Shown here piece after piece: positions 1 through 5,767 of a stretch of DNA of 6,752 bases. The position numbers and the translations under genes were made by a program. Below the pieces are notes generated by a model that worked only from the letters and a program-made list of their open reading frames with translations, searched no databases and was not told the origin of the DNA. Position 1 is the stretch's first letter. Every line of letters begins with the position of its first letter. Source of the DNA: an uncultured Clostridia bacterium (GTDB taxonomy: Bacteria > Bacillota > Clostridia > Christensenellales > Aristaeellaceae); assembly GCA_946534455.1 (NCBI GenBank), contig CAMNCR010000013.1, forward strand, positions 1 to 6,752, read 5' to 3'.

Positions 1-686
1 ACGATTTCCGCGCCGGCGTTCTGGGCGTCGGCCACCTGGACGGTGAAGTCGGTGGTTTCATCGGTGAAGGTGCTCTCGCTCACGATCTCCAGGCCCTTCT
101 CCGCGGCTTCGGCCACGAACTTGTCCCGGATGCCGGTGGAATACACGTCCGCGTTGTTGTAAATCACGGCGATCTTGGTGCCCAGCTTGTGATCCGCGAT
201 ATACTGCGCGGAAGCGGAGCCCTGGTTCGGGTCGGTGAAGCAGATCTGGAAGACGTTGTCATTGGCGTCCTCGTCGGGCTTCGCCGGATCCAGGCCGATG
301 ACCGCCTCGGAGGAGGCGGAGGGGGTCAGGAAGAACACCCGGTCGATGTAGCCCTGGGCGCCGGCGGCTTCGCAGGGCTTGGAGGTGGTGGTGCCCAGGA
401 TCATCTGCGCGCCGGCGTCCAGCGCCGCGTTGTACGCGTTGATGACCTTTTCCACGTTATGCTCGTCATCCTCGTTGATCAGCTCAATCTGAATATCTCC
501 GCCGGCCTCGTTGATCTCCTTCACCGCGATCTCCGCGCCGTGCAGGGTGGCCAGGCCGTACAGGGCGGCCGCGCCGGTCGTCGGGCCGATATGTGCAATC
601 TTCAGGGTCACGGGCGCTTCGGCAAACGCCGCGCAGGCCGCCAGCGCCATGGCCAGAGTCAGTACCAGGGCAACGATCTTTTTCAT
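1..686 (-). CDS. Branched-chain amino acid-type ABC transporter substrate-binding protein (LivJ-like), N-terminal part
   Basis: This gene reads leftward from an ATG at 686-684 and leaves the window after 228 complete codons, so the C-terminal half is missing. The protein opens with a basic n-region (MKK) and a hydrophobic stretch (residues 4-17). Next comes either a signal peptidase I site after AFA (residue 22) or a lipoprotein signal with LAAC at residues 15-18. The mature part matches the type I periplasmic-binding fold of the LivJ/Peripla_BP_6 family: the first strand and loop LKIAHIGPTTG (28-38), a helix AEIAVKEINEAGG (51-63), the strand around QMILGTTTS (94-102), FFLTPSASS (118-126), and the second-lobe start KIAVIYNN (171-178) followed by YSTGIRDKF. 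Proteins of this family capture branched-chain amino acids, amides or related solutes outside the membrane and deliver them to an ABC permease. The actual ligand cannot be read from this half. The permease and ATPase genes would be expected further left, outside the window. The start is supported by an AGGAGG nine bases upstream and a matching promoter. Confidence 0.93.
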   Translation of the reverse strand, partial: MKKIVALVLTLAMALAACAAFAEAPVTLKIAHIGPTTGAAALYGLATLHGAEIAVKEINEAGGDIQIELINEDDEHNVEKVINAYNAALDAGAQMILGTTTSKPCEAAGAQGYIDRVFFLTPSASSEAVIGLDPAKPDEDANDNVFQICFTDPNQGSASAQYIADHKLGTKIAVIYNNADVYSTGIRDKFVAEAAEKGLEIVSESTFTDETTDFTVQVADAQNAGAEI

Positions 687-695
687 TTCCGTGTT

Positions 696-701
696 CCTCC
701 T
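696..701 (-). promoter_or_regulatory. Ribosome binding site of the substrate-binding protein gene
   Basis: Read on the minus strand this is a perfect AGGAGG, nine bases before the ATG at 686. It fixes the start of the leftward gene. Confidence 0.85.
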
Positions 702-740
702 GTGATTTTCATGATCAAAGCGCATAGACTTTGTTCCGTT

Positions 741-768
741 ATTATACACCCGAATCCTTTTCCGTAAA
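741..768 (-). promoter_or_regulatory. Sigma-70/sigma-A type promoter for the leftward substrate-binding protein gene
   Basis: On the minus strand a perfect -10 box TATAAT lies at 746-741 and a -35-like TTTACG (four of six matches to TTGACA) at 768-763, separated by 16 bases. Transcription would start near 734 and give a leader of about 48 bases that contains the AGGAGG ribosome binding site. The match is seen in the sequence; activity is inferred. Confidence 0.7.
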
Positions 769-817
769 GCCTTGATTTTGTTCCTTTCGTGTTTTCCCGC
801 CCCCCTTCCGCGGCCCG

Positions 818-856
818 CATCCGCCCCTCCGGACAGTTGCGCAATCGCGGCGGATG
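818..856. repeat. Inverted repeat with a nested palindrome in the divergent intergenic region
   Basis: Perfect 8-base arms CATCCGCC (818-825) and GGCGGATG (849-856) flank a 23-base centre. Inside that centre is a second, independent 8-base palindrome, TTGCGCAA (837-844). The structure lies between the leftward promoter (741-768) and the AT-rich stretch before the rightward operon. That position suits a regulator-binding site or an extruded hairpin, but no known operator is recognised. Confidence 0.5.
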
Positions 857-885
857 TTGTAAACTCTTTATATCTTATATTTACG
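857..885 (+). promoter_or_regulatory. AT-rich stretch, probable promoter region of the rightward operon
   Basis: A run of about 29 AT-rich bases stands out in a GC-rich background. It contains TTGTAA (857-862) and TATATT (876-881, five of six matches to a -10 box), but these are only 13 bases apart, too close to be a standard pair. A weaker alternative is TTGCGC (837-842) with TAAACT (860-865), 17 bases apart. A short inverted pair GTAAA (859-863)/TTTAC (880-884) frames the stretch. The operon must have a promoter in this gap unless it is transcribed from elsewhere, but the exact boxes cannot be settled by reading. Confidence 0.4.
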
Positions 886-903
886 ATGAGGGGCGCTCCG
901 GAC

Positions 904-917
904 CGGGGCCGGCCCCG
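904..917 (+). promoter_or_regulatory. GC-rich palindrome/hairpin in the leader just before the rfbF ribosome binding site
   Basis: The 14 bases CGGGGCCGGCCCCG are a perfect palindrome. In RNA they could fold as a five-pair CGGGG/CCCCG stem with a CCGG loop. The hairpin ends one base before the purine-rich GGAAGGA (919-925) that is the likely ribosome binding site of the gene at 938. An alternative pairing of GGGGC (890-894) with GCCCC (912-916) would compete with it. Any effect on translation is inference. Confidence 0.4.
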
Positions 918-918
918 C

Positions 919-925
919 GGAAGGA
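919..925 (+). promoter_or_regulatory. Ribosome binding site of rfbF
   Basis: GGAAGGA lies 12 bases before the ATG at 938, a somewhat long spacing. It is the best purine-rich match in front of this start, and the start itself is fixed by protein alignment. Confidence 0.55.
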
Positions 926-937
926 CCGGGAAGCAGC

Positions 938-1717
938 ATGAAGGTTGTCATTCTGGCCGGGGGCTTCGGCACCCGCATCTCCGAGGAAAGCCAGTGGAAG
1001 CCCAAGCCCATGATTAATATCGGCGGCATGCCCATCCTCTGGCACATCATGAAGGGCTATTCCCACTACGGCTTTCATGAATTCATCATCTGCGCGGGCT
1101 ACCGGCAGGAGGTCATCAAGCAGTGGTTCGGGGATTATTTCCTGCACACCAGCGACATCACCTTCGACTTTACCCAGGGCAACCGGGTCATCGTGCACAA
1201 CCAGCACGCGGAGCCCTGGAAGGTTTCCGTCATCGACACCGGGCTCAACACCATGACCGGCGGGCGCGTCCGCCGCATCCGGCCCTATGTGGGGGATGAA
1301 ACCTTCATGCTCACCTACGGGGACGCGGTGTCCAACGTGGACATTCCCGCCCTGCTGCGCTTCCACGAGAGCCACGGCCGGGCCGTGACCCTGACCACCG
1401 TCTCCCTGGCCCAGCAGAAGGGCGTGCTGGATCTTTCGCCGGACGGGCAGATCCGCGCCTTCCGGGAGAAGAGCGTCAAGGACGGGTCCGTCATCAACGG
1501 CGGCTTCATGGTCTGCAACAGCGCCCTGTTCAACTATCTGGAGGACGACGCCACCGTGCTGGAGAAGCGCCCCATGCAGCGCCTGGCCGAGGAGGGGGAG
1601 CTGATGGGCTTCTTCCACGGCGATTTCTGGCAGTGCATGGACACCAAGCGCGAAATGGACCTGCTGGAGCGCCTCTGGGCCAGCGGCCAGGCCCCCTGGA
1701 AAACCTGGGAGAACTGA
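938..1717 (+). CDS. rfbF: Glucose-1-phosphate cytidylyltransferase (RfbF type)
   Basis: The 259-residue product is the usual length for RfbF, which makes CDP-glucose and pyrophosphate from CTP and glucose 1-phosphate in the cytoplasm. It follows the family pattern from end to end: nucleotide-binding LAGGFGTR (6-13), KPKPM (21-25), GGMPILWHIMK (29-39), FGDYFLHTSDITF (64-76), EPWKVSVIDTG (92-102), MTGGR (106-110), TYGDA with the likely metal ligand Asp129, the EK pair Glu177-Lys178, INGGF (186-190), FWQCMDT with the second likely metal ligand Asp235, and the C-terminal APWKTWE. From memory of Salmonella RfbF, three usually conserved spots differ here: TYGDG is TYGDA, the RFG before the central strand is QKG, and EKP is EKS. 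These could reflect altered sugar specificity. The gene starts a five-gene run, two bases before the flippase gene. No CDP-glucose 4,6-dehydratase lies beside it. The enzyme family is very secure; the exact sugar is less so. Confidence 0.92.
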   Translation: MKVVILAGGFGTRISEESQWKPKPMINIGGMPILWHIMKGYSHYGFHEFIICAGYRQEVIKQWFGDYFLHTSDITFDFTQGNRVIVHNQHAEPWKVSVIDTGLNTMTGGRVRRIRPYVGDETFMLTYGDAVSNVDIPALLRFHESHGRAVTLTTVSLAQQKGVLDLSPDGQIRAFREKSVKDGSVINGGFMVCNSALFNYLEDDATVLEKRPMQRLAEEGELMGFFHGDFWQCMDTKREMDLLERLWASGQAPWKTWEN

Positions 1718-1719
1718 CC

Positions 1720-2997
1720 ATGGCGCAGCAGAAAACGGACAGCCCCCGCCGGAGCTTTCTCCGGCGCGTGATGGGGGATTCGATCTGGAGCATCGCCGGG
1801 CTCATGCTCATGAACCTGGCGGCGCAGTTCGCGGTCTATCCGCTGTGGAACCGCCGCCTGGGCAACGAAAGCTACGGACACATTCTGTTCCTGCTTTCTG
1901 CCATGAACATCCTCGCAGTCTCCATGGGCACCGCCTGCAACTATGGCCGCATGAAGGAAAGCGCCGAGCGGGAGACCGGCAACCGGACCTATCTGCAGGT
2001 GCTGGCCTGGGCGTCCCTGGCCGCGGTTCCCTACATGATCGTCGCCAGCCTCCTCTCCGGCGCCGGCATGTCCCCGGCGGAAACCGCGCTGCTCGTGCTG
2101 CTGACCGTGGCCACGATGTGGCGGTTTTACGCGGACGTGGGGTACCGGCTGACGCTGAACTACCGCGGGTTTTTCCTGTACTATCTGACCGTCAGCCTGG
2201 GCTACGGCGTGGGCGTCGCGCTGTTCCTGCGCACGGGGCTGTGGCCCCTGGCCCTGCTGCCCGGCGAGCTGGCGGGCCTCTGCCTGGTGCTCCTCCGGGG
2301 CCATGTGCTCCGGCCGGAGCCGGAGCGGGAGCCGGAGGCGGTGGCCCGGCGGGTCACGCGGGTCATCCTGACCCTCTTTGCCACGGAGGTCATCAACAAC
2401 CTGATCTTCAACGGCGACCGGGTGCTGCTCAACGCCCTGCTGGACGGCACCGCCGTCTCCCTGTACTATCAGGCGTCCCTGCTGGGGAAAACCATGGCGC
2501 TCATCGCCACCCCGCTCAACAGCGTGCTCATCGGCTACCTGTCCCGCTACGAGGGCGGCCTGGACCGGCGCCTGATGAAGCGGATCGCCGCGGCCTCCCT
2601 GGCCGCGCTGGCGGTGGTCACCGCCGCCTGCACCCTCGCCGCGCATCTGCTGATCCAGCTGCTCTATCCCCAGAACTACGCGCTGGTCCGGGGCTATTTC
2701 CCGGTGGCCAATCTGGCGCAGGTGGCCTATTTCATTTCCGGCATCGTGGCGACGGTGCTCCTGCGCTACTGCCGCATCCGGTATCAGCTGTACATCAACC
2801 TGGTTTACGCCGGCCTGTTCCTGGGGCTGTGCCTGCCCGCCGCGCTGCTGCGCGGGCTGGACGGCTTCTGCCTGGCGCTGCTGGCGGTATGTCTGGCCCG
2901 GCTGGGCTTCGTGCTGTTCCTGGGCGCGCGCAGCGCCTGGACGGGGAAGGGATTGAACGACAATGAAACTCAAGGAAGCGCAGGACCGGTCCTTTGA
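1720..2997 (+). CDS. Polytopic polysaccharide/O-antigen flippase-like membrane protein (Wzx/MOP superfamily)
   Basis: The ATG at 1720 is preferred: it follows the rfbF stop by two bases and has GGGAG at 1707-1711, eight bases upstream. The open frame extends back to 1633, but that part overlaps rfbF and encodes a low-complexity non-membrane tail. The 425-residue protein has about 12 hydrophobic segments (roughly 21-40, 53-70, 91-113, 119-137, 151-171, 174-192, 213-231, 255-274, 288-316, 327-349, 357-376, 381-403). It begins with a basic cytoplasmic end, and a charged Pro-Glu loop (199-206) separates the two halves. NGDRVLLNALLDGTAVSLYY (231-250) resembles the second-half motif of Wzx-type exporters. 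Such proteins flip undecaprenyl-linked glycans across the cytoplasmic membrane. The cargo is unknown; the cytidylyltransferase before it and LicD after it suggest a phosphate-decorated surface glycan. The end overlaps the next gene by 35 bases. Membrane topology is clear; the flippase assignment is by family resemblance. Confidence 0.8.
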   Translation: MAQQKTDSPRRSFLRRVMGDSIWSIAGLMLMNLAAQFAVYPLWNRRLGNESYGHILFLLSAMNILAVSMGTACNYGRMKESAERETGNRTYLQVLAWASLAAVPYMIVASLLSGAGMSPAETALLVLLTVATMWRFYADVGYRLTLNYRGFFLYYLTVSLGYGVGVALFLRTGLWPLALLPGELAGLCLVLLRGHVLRPEPEREPEAVARRVTRVILTLFATEVINNLIFNGDRVLLNALLDGTAVSLYYQASLLGKTMALIATPLNSVLIGYLSRYEGGLDRRLMKRIAAASLAALAVVTAACTLAAHLLIQLLYPQNYALVRGYFPVANLAQVAYFISGIVATVLLRYCRIRYQLYINLVYAGLFLGLCLPAALLRGLDGFCLALLAVCLARLGFVLFLGARSAWTGKGLNDNETQGSAGPVL

Positions 2998-3787
2998 ACT
3001 TCTCTGCCTGATCGACGACATCTGCCGCCGGGAGCACGTGCCCTATTTTCTTGACGGCGGCTCGGAAATCGGCGCCGTGCGGGAAAAGGACATCATCCCC
3101 TGGGACGACGATATCGACATCAAGCTGCTGCTGGCGGACTATCCCGCCTTCCGGGATGCCATGCGCAAACACCTGCCGGAGGGGGTGCGCCTGGTGGAGC
3201 CGGAGGACTTCGCTCCCCGCTTCTATGACTTCGTGGTCCGGGTGGTGGACACCCGCGTGCTCCGCCGCCGCGTCACCGAGGAGGATCAGGCCTACGGTCT
3301 GCTGGACAACAACCTGTGCATCGACGTGTTTGTGCACTACCACATTCCCGAAGGCGGCCTGGCCCGCCGCCTGACCTACGCCCGCATGAAGCTGCTCTAC
3401 GGCCTGGGGCTGGGCCACCGGTACCGGCTGGACATGAGCAGATACACGGCCGCCCAGAAGCTTCCCGTGCTGCTGATGCGCGCGGCGGGCCGCCTGATTC
3501 CCGCCCGGAGCCTGTGCCGCCATTTCTTCCGCCTCGCCGGGCGCATGGACCGCCGCTACGCCGCCTCTCCCTGGGGGCTGAGCAACTGGCTCACCGGCAG
3601 CACCTATCAGAAGATGGCCTGGTACGCCTCCTCCGTGTCCGGGGAGCTCCGGGGCCGTGCCTTTCCCATTCCCGTGGGCTATGACGAGGATCTGACCACC
3701 TATTACGGGGATTACATGCATCCCCCGAAGGACCGCGGCGCCTTCATCCAGCACCTGGATGAGGAGGACCGGTATCAGGAGCCGTAA
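2963..3787 (+). CDS. LicD/fukutin-family phosphotransferase
   Basis: The 274-residue protein carries the full LicD (PF04991-type) signature near its N-terminus: FLDGGSEIGAVR (29-40) followed by IIPWDDDIDI (44-53), whose aspartates 48-50 and 52 form the nucleotidyltransferase-like catalytic cluster. Further family features are LCIDVFVHYHIPE (118-130), where LicD proteins have an ID-[IV]-F motif, a basic helical middle (about 135-200), and the C-terminal block PIPVGYDEDLTTYYGDYMHP (235-254). Characterised relatives transfer phosphocholine from CDP-choline (LicD) or ribitol phosphate from CDP-ribitol (fukutin) onto glycans. The start at 2963 is supported by the purine-rich GGGGAAGGGA ten bases upstream. 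The gene begins inside the last 35 bases of the flippase gene in another frame, which suggests translational coupling. No CDP-choline synthesis gene is present in the window; the only CDP-donor enzyme nearby is RfbF. The family is secure; donor and acceptor are unknown. Confidence 0.9.
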   Translation: MKLKEAQDRSFELLCLIDDICRREHVPYFLDGGSEIGAVREKDIIPWDDDIDIKLLLADYPAFRDAMRKHLPEGVRLVEPEDFAPRFYDFVVRVVDTRVLRRRVTEEDQAYGLLDNNLCIDVFVHYHIPEGGLARRLTYARMKLLYGLGLGHRYRLDMSRYTAAQKLPVLLMRAAGRLIPARSLCRHFFRLAGRMDRRYAASPWGLSNWLTGSTYQKMAWYASSVSGELRGRAFPIPVGYDEDLTTYYGDYMHPPKDRGAFIQHLDEEDRYQEP

Positions 3788-3796
3788 ACCAACCGC

Positions 3797-3803
3797 AAGG
3801 AGG
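3797..3803 (+). promoter_or_regulatory. Ribosome binding site of the RNA methyltransferase gene
   Basis: A strong AAGGAGG, seven bases before the ATG at 3811. The 23-base gap after licD has room for this site but shows no promoter or terminator. Confidence 0.85.
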
Positions 3804-3810
3804 CGCACCC

Positions 3811-4551
3811 ATGCCCGCTCTTTCCCCCTATAAGGCCGACCTGGACTACAGCTATGCGCCAGGTCTGTTTCCCAGCATGGAGTGCCTGCAGCACCGCCCG
3901 GAGCAGGTGCGCCGCGTGCTGCTGCACTCCTCCGCCGCCGGGCGGGAAGGCGCGGATCGCCTCTGCGCCCTGGCGGAGCGCCTGCACGTCCGCGTGGAGG
4001 AGGCGGACCGCGCCCTCAGCCGCATCAGCGGCAAGGAAAACTGCTTTGCCGCCGCCGTCTTCGCCAAGTATGAGGACGCGCTGCTGCCGGGGCAGCCCCA
4101 CGTGCTGCTCCACGAGCCGGGGGACAGCGGCAACGTGGGCACCATTCTGCGCACGGCCCTGGGCCTGGGCATCGGGGACGTGGCGCTGATCCGCCCCTGC
4201 GTGGATCTGTTCGATCCCCGCACCGTGCGGGCCAGCATGGGCAGCCTGTTTCAGCTGCGCGTGCATGTGTACGACCGGATCGACGACTATCTGGAGGCCT
4301 TTCCGGAGCAGCGGCTTTTCCCCTTCATGCTGGACGCCTCCGTGCCCCTTTCCCGGGCCCTGGAGCAGCGCCCCGCCTCCGCCTGGACCCTGGTCTTCGG
4401 CAACGAGGGCCGCGGCCTTCCGCCCCGCTTTGCCACCCTGGGCCAGCCCGTCCGCATTCCCAGCAACGACCGCGTCGACTCCCTGAACCTGGCCGTCGCC
4501 GCCGCCATCGGCATCTATGCCTTCACGCAGGAAGGACTGCCAAATCTCTGA
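3811..4551 (+). CDS. TrmH/SpoU family RNA 2'-O-methyltransferase
   Basis: The 246-residue protein has an N-terminal substrate-side region (about 1-95) beginning YKADLDYSYAPGLFPSMECL, then a SPOUT catalytic domain with the three SpoU motifs in order. Motif 1 is PGDSGNVGTILRTALGLG (103-120, with Asn108 and Arg114), motif 2 is LVFGNEGRGLP (194-204, with Glu199), and motif 3 is the stretch IPSNDRVDSLNLAVAAAIG (216-234, with Ser224 and Asn226). The linker RASMGSLFQL (140-149) is also typical. Enzymes of this fold use S-adenosylmethionine, bound in a trefoil knot, to methylate a ribose 2'-hydroxyl in rRNA or tRNA. Which nucleotide is modified cannot be told. Motif 3 usually reads IPM-x-G-x-x-[ED]-SLN; here the IP is followed by SNDRVD, a mild departure. 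The gene is embedded between a surface-glycan gene and a diguanylate cyclase gene, an unusual setting for an RNA-modification enzyme, and is probably co-transcribed with both. Confidence 0.9.
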   Translation: MPALSPYKADLDYSYAPGLFPSMECLQHRPEQVRRVLLHSSAAGREGADRLCALAERLHVRVEEADRALSRISGKENCFAAAVFAKYEDALLPGQPHVLLHEPGDSGNVGTILRTALGLGIGDVALIRPCVDLFDPRTVRASMGSLFQLRVHVYDRIDDYLEAFPEQRLFPFMLDASVPLSRALEQRPASAWTLVFGNEGRGLPPRFATLGQPVRIPSNDRVDSLNLAVAAAIGIYAFTQEGLPNL

Positions 4552-4557
4552 AAGGAG
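4551..4557 (+). promoter_or_regulatory. Ribosome binding site of the first diguanylate cyclase gene
   Basis: AAAGGAG overlaps the last base of the methyltransferase stop codon (TGA, 4549-4551) and lies six bases before the ATG at 4564. This tight packing supports co-transcription and perhaps translational coupling. Confidence 0.8.
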
Positions 4558-4563
4558 AAGCGC

Positions 4564-5721
4564 ATGAGAAAGGATTATGTCATTTTTTACACGGAGGCTA
4601 ATCTTGTCTGCGTCATTCTGCTTGGCATCCTGCTGATCCATGACCGGCTTCACAGCTCCCAGCAGGAGAAGCAGCTCTGGTTCAACCGGACCATCATCTC
4701 CTTCATCCTGTATTTCATCTGCGATTCCTTCTGGTCCGCGATGCTCGGCGGCGTTCTGCCCGGCATCCGCTGGCTGTCCCTGCTGCTGAACCTGTCCAAT
4801 TTTATCCTGCTGGGCGTGATCACCTATCACTGGTTCATGTACATGGCCGCCTCGGAGCAGCTGGCCTTCCGGACCAGCCGCAGAAAGCGGGCGCTGCTCC
4901 TGCTGCCGCTGGTCAGCACGCTGCTGATTCTGCTGATCGGCTACATCCGGGATCCGTACGGCTGGCTCGGGGAAAGCGGCGAGCTGGGCCCGTGGTATTC
5001 GCCGCTGCAGGTCGCCGCCCCGATCTTCTATGTGCTGACCGCCTTCATCGTCTCCCTGCACAGCATCCGGAAAACGGAGTCCTCTTCGGAGCGGAAGACC
5101 TACTGGCTGATCGGCCTCTTCCCGCTGGCCGTGATGGGCTTCGGGCTGATCCAGGTGTTCACCCAGAACGCCCCGACCTTCTGCTTCGGCAGCACGATCA
5201 TGACCGTGTTCTTCTACATTCAGCACATGCAGACGCTGGTTTCCGTGGATGAGCTGACCCGTCTGAACAACCGGGGCCAGATCAACCGGCACATGGAGCA
5301 GATCCGCTTCCGGGAGAACGTCCAGGTGTTCGTCATGATGATTGACATCGACGGCTTCAAGCACATCAACGATACCTACGGGCACGCCGAGGGAGACCGG
5401 GCCCTGATGCTGGCCTCCGACGTGCTCAAGCAGACCTGCGACAGCATCAAGGCCCCCGCCTTCATCGGCCGGTACGGCGGAGATGAGTTCCTGCTCATCA
5501 TCCACGATCCGAACAAGGACGACGGCTATCCGGACCGGATCTCCACGGTGTTCCGGCAATTCCTTTCGGAGCTGCAGCAGCGAACCCAGCTGCCCTACGC
5601 GCTGAACGTCAGCATCGGCTACGACCGGCTGAGAAACCGGGAGGACACCATCCAGGACTGCCTGGTCCGCGCGGATGAAAACCTGTACCTGGAAAAGCGG
5701 GCCAAGGGCGCGGGCCGGTGA
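4564..5721 (+). CDS. Membrane-anchored diguanylate cyclase (GGDEF domain), operon-encoded
   Basis: The 385-residue protein has an N-terminal membrane region with about six hydrophobic segments (13-26, 43-65, 70-95, 110-128, 146-165, 180-200), then a cytoplasmic GGDEF domain from about residue 228. Active-site motifs are complete: DELTRLNNR (229-237), the metal-binding MIDIDGFK (259-266, with Asp261), IND (268-270), GHAEGD (273-278) and RYGGDEF (303-309). SIGY (350-353) and ADENLYLEKR (370-379) complete the domain. Such enzymes join two GTP into cyclic di-GMP. The RxxD inhibitory site expected nine residues before GGDEF is replaced by KAPA (296-299), so classical product inhibition should be absent. 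The membrane part is not a recognised sensor by eye; its ligand is unknown. The gene follows the methyltransferase gene by 12 bases and ends the five-gene run. Cyclase activity is inferred from intact motifs. Confidence 0.92.
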   Translation: MRKDYVIFYTEANLVCVILLGILLIHDRLHSSQQEKQLWFNRTIISFILYFICDSFWSAMLGGVLPGIRWLSLLLNLSNFILLGVITYHWFMYMAASEQLAFRTSRRKRALLLLPLVSTLLILLIGYIRDPYGWLGESGELGPWYSPLQVAAPIFYVLTAFIVSLHSIRKTESSSERKTYWLIGLFPLAVMGFGLIQVFTQNAPTFCFGSTIMTVFFYIQHMQTLVSVDELTRLNNRGQINRHMEQIRFRENVQVFVMMIDIDGFKHINDTYGHAEGDRALMLASDVLKQTCDSIKAPAFIGRYGGDEFLLIIHDPNKDDGYPDRISTVFRQFLSELQQRTQLPYALNVSIGYDRLRNREDTIQDCLVRADENLYLEKRAKGAGR

Positions 5722-5742
5722 GGGCCGCGCAACCCCTCCGCC

Positions 5743-5767
5743 GCCGGAATTGCTTGTGTTTTCCGGC
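5743..5767. repeat. Inverted repeat overlapping the promoter of the second diguanylate cyclase gene
   Basis: Perfect 7-base arms GCCGGAA (5743-5749) and TTCCGGC (5761-5767) are separated by 11 bases. No T-run follows on the plus strand, so it is a poor intrinsic terminator for the upstream gene. The right arm lies in the spacer between the possible -35 and the -10 of the next promoter, a position suitable for a repressor or other regulator. Its function is inferred. Confidence 0.45.

Noticed and set aside
189..767. Plus-strand open frame of 192 codons
   Set aside because: It is the shadow of the leftward substrate-binding protein gene, which has signal peptide, fold motifs, promoter and ribosome binding site.
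1633..1719. Upstream extension of the flippase gene to an ATG inside rfbF
   Set aside because: The added 29 residues are Pro/Gly-rich, overlap rfbF coding sequence and lack a ribosome binding site, whereas the ATG at 1720 has a suitable site and spacing.
2311..2340. Short GAGCCG-type tandem repeat in the flippase gene
   Set aside because: It simply encodes a Pro-Glu-rich cytoplasmic loop between the two membrane halves and is too short and imperfect to call a repeat element.
1534..3021. Long minus-strand open frame (495 codons) opposite the flippase gene
   Set aside because: The composition is low-complexity Gln/Gly/His-rich, the mirror of a Leu/Ala-rich membrane protein, and no credible start signal or family motif is visible.
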